DNA from: an uncultured Bacilli bacterium
GTDB lineage: Bacteria; Bacillota_I; Bacilli_A; RF39; UBA660
NCBI GenBank assembly: GCA_947626425.1
Contig: CANQRX010000039.1
Span: 1 to 12,655, forward strand
DNA: 12,655 nt
Reading direction: 5' to 3'
The notes under the pieces were generated by a model, which searched no databases, had not been told where the DNA came from, and saw only the letters and a program-made list of their open reading frames with translations. Positions 7,668 through 12,655 of the stretch are shown here, piece after piece. The position numbers were made by a program, and so were the translations under genes. Numbering within the stretch: the first letter of the stretch is position 1; each line of letters begins with the position of its first letter.

Positions 7668-8047
7668 AGTTCTGAACTCTCATCACTCGCGGGAGCAGAT
7701 ACATTTCCATGCCTAAAGAAAACTCCTGTCGATTTCAGACCTTTATCTGCCAAATAATATGGTTTATTAGGCGCATTCATTACCTTTAAAACAATAATAT
7801 CTTTATCTTCATATTTACAAGTTTGAATGCTAGTATATAATGATAAATCAGATTTTATACCATCACGAATCATCCCACTTAAAGCTTCAATATCTTCACC
7901 AACATTTTTTAAACCCCGAACTGTTCCATCATCATTTACACCAATATAAATCGTTCCTCCTTTAGAATTAGCAAAAGCGATAATATCTTTTTTTATTTTT
8001 GGGGTTAATTGTCTTTCTAATTCTGTAAACTCATTTTCAACAAACAC
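7664..8047 (-). CDS. AlbA_2 (Schlafen-like) domain protein, N-terminal part of the same frameshifted gene
   Basis: The product is 127 aa from the GTG at 8047. It matches an AlbA_2 domain: EFTELERQL (in place of the usual ExxELK), IKKDIIAFANSKGGTIYIG, VNDDGTVRGL, and the closing FFRHGNVSAPASDE. The frame then runs into SSEL and a TGA. I prefer GTG 8047 to GTG 8056 because AGAGGTGAT (8060–8052), a near-perfect Shine-Dalgarno, precedes it by 4 nt and overlaps the earlier GTG. The predicted transcription start is near 8060. Restoring one G at about 7686 (GAGGAG instead of GAGAG) would join it to the HATPase frame as ASDE-EFRTLIK, a protein of roughly 440 aa and normal family length. No canonical slippery heptamer is present, so a mutation or assembly error is more likely than programmed frameshifting. 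Confidence 0.8.
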   Translation of the reverse strand: MFVENEFTELERQLTPKIKKDIIAFANSKGGTIYIGVNDDGTVRGLKNVGEDIEALSGMIRDGIKSDLSLYTSIQTCKYEDKDIIVLKVMNAPNKPYYLADKGLKSTGVFFRHGNVSAPASDESSEL

Positions 8048-8066
8048 TTTTATCACCTCTCTTTAA

Positions 8067-8095
8067 ACTATACACTTAATTACCTAAATAAGCAA
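8067..8095 (-). promoter_or_regulatory. Promoter of the AlbA_2/HATPase gene (TTGCTT-N17-TATAGT)
   Basis: On the minus strand, TTGCTT (8095–8090) and TATAGT (8072–8067) are 17 nt apart, close to the housekeeping consensus. The start point should fall near 8060, exactly where the Shine-Dalgarno begins. The 11-bp repeats begin 3 bp upstream of the -35. Confidence 0.6.
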
Positions 8096-8098
8096 TTC

Positions 8099-8136
8099 AT
8101 TCGGCTACTATTCGGCAACCATTCGGCAACTGTTGC
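8099..8136. repeat. Three 11-bp direct repeats plus a short palindrome; candidate operator
   Basis: ATTCGGCTACT (8099–8109), ATTCGGCAACC (8110–8120) and ATTCGGCAACT (8121–8131) lie head to tail without gaps, about one helical turn per unit. The last unit overlaps the palindrome GCAAC-T-GTTGC (8126–8136). They are much more GC-rich than the surroundings. They lie between the divergent promoters of the AlbA_2 gene and sigG, immediately upstream of the former's -35. Binding of the gene's own winged-helix product is an inference. Confidence 0.7.
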
Positions 8137-8153
8137 TTTAATTAAACAAGCAT

Positions 8154-8185
8154 TGAATAAATTATTAGTTCTTTTCGCATAACTA
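8154..8185 (+). promoter_or_regulatory. Candidate forespore (σG/σF-type) promoter of sigG
   Basis: TGAATA (8154–8159) is followed 18 nt later by CATAACTA (8178–8185). The known σG consensus is about gHATR, 17–18 nt, CATAMTA, so the -35 fits and the -10 differs by one inserted A. The ribosome binding site GGTGATT (8190–8196) follows 4 nt later. Autoregulation of sigG is known in Bacillus; its operation here is inferred. Confidence 0.45.
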
Positions 8186-8201
8186 ATATGGTGATTAATT
8201 T

Positions 8202-8984
8202 ATGGCAAAATATAAAGTGGAAATCGCAGGTGTTAATACTAGCAAATTATTAGTAATTAGCTCTGATGAGCAATTAAAATTATTTCAACAATTAAAAAAT
8301 AATCATGATCAAGAAGCTAAAAATAAACTTGTGGAAGGTAATTTAAAATTGGTTTTAAGTGTTTTAAGAGAATTTAATCATCAAAATGTTAATTTAGATG
8401 ATTTATTCCAAGTTGGAGTAATTGGTTTAATTAAAGCCATTGATAATTTTGATTTATCCTATAATTTAAAATTAAGTACTTATGCTATTCCTTTAATCAG
8501 AGGTGAAATTAAAAGATACTTACGCGACAATCATTCTTCAATTCGCATTAGTCGCAGTTTAAGGGATTGGTCATATCAAATTTTAAAATTTAAGGAGGAT
8601 TATTTTCAAAAATATGGGAAAGACCCATCTTCTACCGAAATCTGTGAAGCTCTTAACATCAGTGAATATCAATTACTACAAGCCCTTGATTCTTTAAAAG
8701 AACCAGTTAGTATTTTTGAGCCTATGTACTCTGATGGGGGTGACACCATTTATATTCTTGATCAAATCGCGGATTTAAAAGAACAAAGAGAAGATAAAGA
8801 TGTTTATTTATCATTAAAAAAAGCCTTATTAAAATTAAAAAAAAGAGAACAGGAAGTTTTGCTTCAACGTTACATAATTGGAAAAACTCAAGTAGAACTT
8901 GCTAAATTATATGATATAAGTCAGGCTCAAGTTTCCCGAATTGAAAAAACCGCAATTGCTAATATGAAACGAATGTTAAAATAA
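8202..8984 (+). CDS. sigG: RNA polymerase sporulation sigma factor SigG
   Basis: The product is 260 aa, the same length as Bacillus subtilis σG, which directs late forespore transcription after engulfment. The N-terminal signature KVEIAGVNTSKL (5–16) is specific to σG rather than σF. Core region 2 spans about 40–110 (NLKLVLSVLREF, DDLFQVGVIGLIKAIDNFD, LSTYAIPLIRGEIKRYLRD). Region 3 spans about 113–190, with SRSLRD and FEPMYSDGGD. Region 4 (about 205–258) has the helix-turn-helix KTQVELAKLYDISQAQVSRIEK. GGTGAT lies 6 nt before the ATG. Residue 45, Asn in B. subtilis σG (VNGNLRL), is Glu here (VEGNLKL). The usual sigE partner is not adjacent; instead the neighbours are ylbL- and ylbJ-like genes. 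It appears intact and ends 13 nt from the convergent protease gene. Confidence 0.94.
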   Translation: MAKYKVEIAGVNTSKLLVISSDEQLKLFQQLKNNHDQEAKNKLVEGNLKLVLSVLREFNHQNVNLDDLFQVGVIGLIKAIDNFDLSYNLKLSTYAIPLIRGEIKRYLRDNHSSIRISRSLRDWSYQILKFKEDYFQKYGKDPSSTEICEALNISEYQLLQALDSLKEPVSIFEPMYSDGGDTIYILDQIADLKEQREDKDVYLSLKKALLKLKKREQEVLLQRYIIGKTQVELAKLYDISQAQVSRIEKTAIANMKRMLK

Positions 8985-8997
8985 AAAAGAAAACTTT

Positions 8998-9999
8998 TTA
9001 CAATTTTCTTAATTCTGTAATTGCTTCATCTAACGTCGAAACACTTATAATATTGATATTTAAGTTTTTTTCTTCTTTTACTTTTTGGGCTTCTTCATAA
9101 TTACCTTTGGGAACAAGAAAAACTTCACATTTTTTATTTGCAGCTCCTAACAGTTTATACTTTACGCCGCCGATTTCGCCAACATTTCCTTCTAAATCAA
9201 TGGTTCCCGTGCCAATTATTTTTTTGCCCTTAGTAATATCTTCTGGAACTAAAGAATTATAAATCGCTAAGCTCATCATTAAGCCACCAGAAGGACCTGA
9301 TTCACTTTCTTTCGCTAAAAATTCAATTTTGGGATCTTCATCATATTGATAAGTCGGAGTAATTGCTAAACCGATTTTGGGTCCATCTTCGGTATTATAA
9401 ATTTCGGCTTCTTTACTTAAAATTTCATCACCCCGTTTAACTTCTAATGATAACTTATCCCCTACTTTATGATCATTGATTAAATCGCGCATTTGGTCAA
9501 AATTTTTAATTTCTTGACCATCAATTTTTAAAAGAATATCAAAAAGCGCAACATCGGTTTTGGCATCTTTATCAATATAAGTTATATGAATATCTTGACC
9601 AGTTACCTCAACTGGTTTTTTGGCTAATTTATAAGCATTAATTGTCGCATTATCAATTGATTCTTGCATCGCTAATTTATCAATTTTAAAAGTTGTTTCA
9701 AAATCTTCATCAGATATTGCTTCATCGGGATAAATATCCCAATTGGGTATTATATAAGACATTAACAAATAAGGAATGTTGCCATTTATGACCGAAACAT
9801 AAGCCATACCTAAACTACCTTCCGATTCATATTTATTATCAATTTTAATTCGTTTGCTTAAATCAACCATTCCTCCTGGTGTATAAACTTTATATGGTAA
9901 TTGTATAACAAATAATAAAATCACAATTACAGCAGCTATTAAACTTGGATATATTTCTTTAATAAAATTTTTAGTTTTATCATAATATTTATTAATCAT
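8998..9999 (-). CDS. ylbL: YlbL/SepM-type membrane-anchored PDZ–Lon-fold serine protease
   Basis: The product is 333 aa. An N-terminal membrane segment (about 17–34) is followed by YKVYTPGGMVDLSKRI, typical of YlbL proteins, then a PDZ domain (about 145–200, DILLKIDGQEIKNFDQMRDLI), then a Lon proteolytic domain (about 205–330). The Lon catalytic dyad is visible: S237 in SGPSGGLMM and K282 in IGGVKYKL. The 45-residue spacing is close to the 43 in Escherichia coli Lon. The enzyme is expected to cleave extracytoplasmic peptides; SepM of streptococci processes a signalling peptide and B. subtilis YlbL is implicated in DNA-damage checkpoint recovery. TAGGAGG lies 4 nt before the ATG. It is divergent from ylbJ with a 41-nt gap, and both genes also occur at the B. 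subtilis ylb locus. The substrate here is unknown. Confidence 0.9.
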   Translation of the reverse strand: MINKYYDKTKNFIKEIYPSLIAAVIVILLFVIQLPYKVYTPGGMVDLSKRIKIDNKYESEGSLGMAYVSVINGNIPYLLMSYIIPNWDIYPDEAISDEDFETTFKIDKLAMQESIDNATINAYKLAKKPVEVTGQDIHITYIDKDAKTDVALFDILLKIDGQEIKNFDQMRDLINDHKVGDKLSLEVKRGDEILSKEAEIYNTEDGPKIGLAITPTYQYDEDPKIEFLAKESESGPSGGLMMSLAIYNSLVPEDITKGKKIIGTGTIDLEGNVGEIGGVKYKLLGAANKKCEVFLVPKGNYEEAQKVKEEKNLNINIISVSTLDEAITELRKL

Positions 10000-10015
10000 A
10001 AATGCCTCCTACATC

Positions 10016-10021
10016 ATTATA
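10016..10021 (-). promoter_or_regulatory. -10 element of the ylbL promoter
   Basis: TATAAT reads on the minus strand at 10021–10016, 4 nt before TAGGAGG (10011–10005). Upstream, TTGCAT (19-nt spacing) or TGCATA (18 nt) are possible but weak -35 boxes, and both lie inside the first codons of ylbJ. The -10 match is perfect; the full promoter is less sure. Confidence 0.45.
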
Positions 10022-10040
10022 TCAAAAAAAGGAAATGTCT

Positions 10041-10925
10041 ATGCAAAAAAATAAAATTTATTTAGTAATTCTTTCAATGTTGACAGTTATTTTATTCATT
10101 AAAAATGAATTAGTTAAAACTGCAATTCTTTCTTCATGTAATCTTTTTTTAACCAAAGTTTTTCCATCATTATTTCCAATGCTAATTATTTGTGACTTAT
10201 TTATTTATTTCGGACTTCCCGAAATTTTAGTAAAAATTTTAGGAAAAGTTTTTTCCAAACTATTTCATACTAGTCCTTATGGTGCTTTCGCTTTTTTCAT
10301 GTCCTTATTTTCCGGAACTCCGGCGAATGCTTATATAATTCGGAATTTAGTCGAACAAAACAAATTAAATAAAGAAGAAGCTGAATATATTTTTAGTTTT
10401 TCGTTTTTTTCTAATCCGTTATTTTTATATACCATGCTAAATTTTATATTTCCAGGAAAAACTTCTTTAATTTTAAAACTATTAATAGCGCCTTATATTA
10501 CCAACTTAATTATTGCTTTTCTAACACGTCCTAAAAAAAAATATCATTCTCATTTAACAATTAACCACAGCTCTGATTTTCTTGCCAAAGTTTTAATTGA
10601 AAGTATTAAAAAAAGCATGAACACAATGCTTATGATTTTAGGAGCCATGACTTTTTTCTTTATTTTAAATGCTTTATTAAATCCTTTAAATAATCCTTTT
10701 CTAAGTGGTATATTTGAAATAAGTCAAGGCTTGTATTCAATAGGCATAACTAATTTTAATTTCAAAATTAAGGAATGTTTTACTTTACTATTTATTAGTT
10801 TTGGAGGTTTATCAATCCACTTGCAAATAAAAAGCATTCTAAATGATACTGATATCTCTTTAAAATACTTTTTTAGGGCACGCTTTTTGCAATGCTTGTT
10901 AAGCTTATTTTGGTTATTTATTTAG
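10041..10925 (+). CDS. ylbJ: Short YlbJ-like sporulation integral membrane protein
   Basis: The product is 294 aa, strongly hydrophobic, with about seven or eight likely membrane segments. YlbJ hallmarks: FLTKVFPSLFPMLIICDLFIYFG (36–58), SPYGAFAFFMSLFSGTPANA (78–97), and EQNKLNKEEAEYIFSFSFFSNPLFLY (105–130). YlbJ proteins are needed for spore formation and are usually about 400 aa; this one is roughly 100 aa shorter, and the usual SGYPxGA motif reads SGTPANA. I chose ATG 10041 because AAAGGA (10028–10033) lies 7 nt upstream. The ATG at 10035 is too close to it, and the one at 10002 lies in the ylbL ribosome binding site. TCATAAA (9996–10002) and CATTATAT (10015–10022) faintly resemble a σE promoter, the regulator of ylbJ in Bacillus, but spacing is short. 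Its 3' end overlaps the next convergent gene by 12 bp. Confidence 0.8.
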   Translation: MQKNKIYLVILSMLTVILFIKNELVKTAILSSCNLFLTKVFPSLFPMLIICDLFIYFGLPEILVKILGKVFSKLFHTSPYGAFAFFMSLFSGTPANAYIIRNLVEQNKLNKEEAEYIFSFSFFSNPLFLYTMLNFIFPGKTSLILKLLIAPYITNLIIAFLTRPKKKYHSHLTINHSSDFLAKVLIESIKKSMNTMLMILGAMTFFFILNALLNPLNNPFLSGIFEISQGLYSIGITNFNFKIKECFTLLFISFGGLSIHLQIKSILNDTDISLKYFFRARFLQCLLSLFWLFI

Positions 10926-12197
10926 ACTTAATTTCCGCTTTTTGCGATAAACCATTTGAAAATCTAAATTATTATGTTCAATTAGCAACTCATATTCATA
11001 TGGATAATATTTTTTGCATAAAGAATTTATTTTTCTTTGAAAAACTGGAGTTGTTCTAGTAGATAAAGCATATTTGATATGGTATTTAGCAATTTCTTTT
11101 TCTTCTTCTTCGGTTAATAATTCGTTATTTTCCACCTTTTTAACGATTTCATAGTAATAACTATCATTAATAATGCGCATGACTTTTTTTAATTCTTCAA
11201 GATTGTTTTGACTTTTTTTAAACATAGCCAAAAATAAATATGCTTTAGCTAAATTAGTTTTAGATTCCTTAGCATAGCTAAATAAAAAGGTTACAGCATG
11301 GGTTAAATTAGTTTGATTGGCAATGTGTGAAACAAGTTCATACGCGACAGAAAGATCTTCAATTTCTAAAAGTTGAGCAAAATCTGGTAAAGATAAACGA
11401 AAAGTTAAAAGTATTTTTAAATAAAATAATTTATTTAATAGTATTTTTTCAGTTTTATACTCGCCAATTTTGTCTTTAAAATATTGGGTTTTGGATTGAA
11501 AATCAATCTGATGATTATTCTTTAATGTTTGACCTTTTTTTTGCCTTTTTTCACTTATAAGTTGAATTGTTTCAGTATTTAAAAAATTATTTAAATTAAT
11601 TAAATGATGATGATTTGATAAAATTATATTCACTGTTTTTAAAGGAATATTAAACATTGTAGAAAGTTCTTCATTAGTAGGTTTACAATCATTATTTAAA
11701 TAGTAATATACCATTTTTTTACCATTTTGATAACTTCTGTATTCACTGATAAGTTTGGAATTACTATAATCTTCTAATTTAAGTAAAGGGTTAGCACTTT
11801 CAAGTTTTTCTAAACGTTGATAAATTAAATAACGATTTAATTTTAAATTATTTTCATATCTTGAAAATAAAGAATTATAATATGAACTATTATAATAAGG
11901 ACTATATTCTCTAGTGTATACATAATTTAATAGTGATCTAATTTCGTTTTCTGTAGTATTTAAAAAAAGAGCTATTTCTATCAAAGAAAATTTTTGATTC
12001 ATTAAACTTACAATTTCATCAACATAATCTTTATCAATCATTTTTGCTTTATTTAAGCTTCTTAAAAAAAGGATTTCATCTTTGTATAGTGAACTATCAA
12101 TAGTATTTTTAATCATATATTTACTTATGTTTAATTTTTCACTTATTTCTGTTACAGATTTCCCCTCTTTTACTAACTTTAAAATTTCTTGTTCCAT
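10914..12197 (-). CDS. Unrecognised protein with multiple helix-turn-helix-like segments
   Basis: The product is 427 aa and I do not recognise its family. Four segments look like helix-turn-helix units: SVTEISEKLNISKYMIKNTI (14–33), FSLIEIALFLNTTENEIRSLL (70–90), PTNEELSTMFNIPLKTVNIIL (173–193), and less clearly LSLPDFAQLLEIEDLSVAYELV (268–289). A Tyr/Asn/Ser-rich linker lies at 95–116 (REYSPYYNSSYYNS). The C-terminal ~180 residues look all-helical and charged, ending in a basic tail (YRKKRKLSLNK). No signal peptide or membrane segment is seen. GAGGTGG lies 4 nt before the ATG, with a good promoter upstream. A DNA-binding role is inferred from the repeated motifs only. It could be a lineage-specific regulator; the sporulation neighbours make a sporulation link possible but unproven. 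Confidence 0.75.
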   Translation of the reverse strand: MEQEILKLVKEGKSVTEISEKLNISKYMIKNTIDSSLYKDEILFLRSLNKAKMIDKDYVDEIVSLMNQKFSLIEIALFLNTTENEIRSLLNYVYTREYSPYYNSSYYNSLFSRYENNLKLNRYLIYQRLEKLESANPLLKLEDYSNSKLISEYRSYQNGKKMVYYYLNNDCKPTNEELSTMFNIPLKTVNIILSNHHHLINLNNFLNTETIQLISEKRQKKGQTLKNNHQIDFQSKTQYFKDKIGEYKTEKILLNKLFYLKILLTFRLSLPDFAQLLEIEDLSVAYELVSHIANQTNLTHAVTFLFSYAKESKTNLAKAYLFLAMFKKSQNNLEELKKVMRIINDSYYYEIVKKVENNELLTEEEEKEIAKYHIKYALSTRTTPVFQRKINSLCKKYYPYEYELLIEHNNLDFQMVYRKKRKLSLNK

Positions 12198-12236
12198 TTT
12201 TCCACCTCATTATTCATTTTTTTAAAATTTTTTGTT

Positions 12237-12265
12237 ATTCTACACCATCTATCTAAAAAAGGCAA
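12237..12265 (-). promoter_or_regulatory. Promoter of the multi-HTH gene (TTGCCT-N17-TAGAAT)
   Basis: On the minus strand, TTGCCT (12265–12260) and TAGAAT (12242–12237) are 17 nt apart. The start point should lie near 12230, giving a leader of about 33 nt, longer than for the other genes here. Confidence 0.5.
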
Positions 12266-12304
12266 GAAAAAATTGGGGTTTGGGGCACCTTTCTTAATTA
12301 GACA

Positions 12305-12358
12305 AGTAAATACAATTGATAAATTAAGTAAAGAAAGTCTAAGAGTAAATACAATTGA
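12305..12358. repeat. 15-bp direct repeat pair in the ABC–HTH intergenic region
   Basis: AGTAAATACAATTGA occurs at 12305–12319 and again at 12344–12358, 39 bp apart start to start. Short inverted matches (TTAGAC 12298–12303 with GTCTAA 12337–12342) flank the first copy. The repeats lie upstream of the multi-HTH gene's promoter and just after the ABC gene. No function is evident. The rest of the 176-bp gap holds only the promoter of the HTH gene and two G4 runs. Confidence 0.6.
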
Positions 12359-12373
12359 AATTTAGCAAACTCT

Positions 12374-12655
12374 CTATTCTTGAGGATTTTTAAGATCCTT
12401 ATTATATAATTCTTTATAAAAATTGCAAGATTTTAATAATTCTTTATGCGAGCCTTGGGCAATTATTTTTCCATCATCAACAACAAAAATTCGATCTGAA
12501 TCAATTACGGTGGAAAGACGATGGGCGATTATCAAAATAGTATACGCACCTTTTAAATTATTAATAGCTTGTTGAATATGACTTTGGGTTTTATTGTCTA
12601 AAGCACTTGTTGCTTCATCAAATAAAATAATTTCCGTTTTCATAAGTAAAGCCCT
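12374..12655 (-). CDS. ABC exporter ATP-binding protein, C-terminal end (cut by window edge)
   Basis: The last 93 residues of an ABC transporter nucleotide-binding domain are present; the frame continues beyond the right edge. Reading from the edge it begins RALLMKTEIILFDEATSALD: the tail of the signature-motif helix, then Walker B (IILFDE) and D-loop (SALD). Next come the H-loop IIAHRLSTV and DGKIIAQGSHKELL, typical of exporter-type (ABCB/MsbA-like) half transporters in which the NBD follows a membrane domain. An ATG inside the frame (12643) is not the real start, because the preceding codons encode the family's RALL. The substrate cannot be told from this end. The stop is TAG at 12376–12374, and no clear terminator follows. 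Confidence 0.92.
   Translation of the reverse strand, partial: RALLMKTEIILFDEATSALDNKTQSHIQQAINNLKGAYTILIIAHRLSTVIDSDRIFVVDDGKIIAQGSHKELLKSCNFYKELYNKDLKNPQE

Noticed and set aside
7680..7695. Programmed -1 frameshifting in the AlbA_2/HATPase gene
   Set aside because: There is no slippery X-XXY-YYZ heptamer or obvious downstream pseudoknot at the junction; a simple 1-nt deletion fits better.
8987..9010. Inverted repeat AAGAAAA/TTTTCTT between sigG and ylbL as a terminator
   Set aside because: The stem is almost all A–T with one G–C pair and no clear U-tract after it, so it is too weak to call.
12275..12285. Two GGGG runs as a G-quadruplex
   Set aside because: Only two G-runs are present; an intramolecular quadruplex needs four.

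Overview
This is an AT-rich window that uses the standard bacterial code: Trp is always TGG, and recU ends in TGA. It carries recU–ponA, a sigG sporulation sigma factor, a YlbL/SepM-type Lon–PDZ protease and a YlbJ-like sporulation membrane protein. Together these point to a low-GC, Gram-positive-type, spore-forming (or spore-derived) Bacillota, probably a Bacilli relative from an uncultured gut-type lineage. The taxonomy is inference; the gene families are recognised from conserved residues.

Layout. (1) 1–3114, minus strand: three tandem, related genes for 'AAA-ATPase-like + PD-(D/E)XK nuclease' proteins. The middle copy in coordinates (145–1824) is complete. The first transcribed copy (1933–3114) has lost its nuclease domain, and a decayed remnant of it lies just downstream. 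The last copy (1–126) runs off the left edge. (2) 3258–6720, plus strand: a promoter, recU, ponA and a bidirectional terminator; this operon links Holliday-junction resolution with a class A penicillin-binding protein, as in Bacillus. (3) 6738–8047, minus strand: an AlbA_2 + HATPase + winged-helix regulator-like gene split into two frames by a 1-nt frameshift. Three 11-bp direct repeats lie upstream of its promoter. (4) 8202–8984, plus strand: sigG behind a forespore-type promoter. (5) 8998–9999, minus strand: a ylbL/sepM-like protease, divergent from a short ylbJ-like gene (10041–10925). (6) 10914–12197, minus strand: an unrecognised protein with several helix-turn-helix-like segments. (7) 12374–12655, minus strand: the C-terminal end of an ABC exporter ATPase, cut by the window edge.

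The core genes (recU, ponA, sigG, ylbL, ylbJ, ABC exporter) are ordinary chromosomal functions: cell wall, recombination and sporulation. The accessory interest lies in the recombining nuclease/ATPase array and the AlbA_2 gene with its repeats. The most general sequence observation is that four or five genes have a -10 box only 4–6 nt before the Shine-Dalgarno, so their mRNAs should begin almost at the ribosome binding site. I saw no tRNA, rRNA, CRISPR array, transposase or integrase, and no gene-free stretch longer than about 190 bases.
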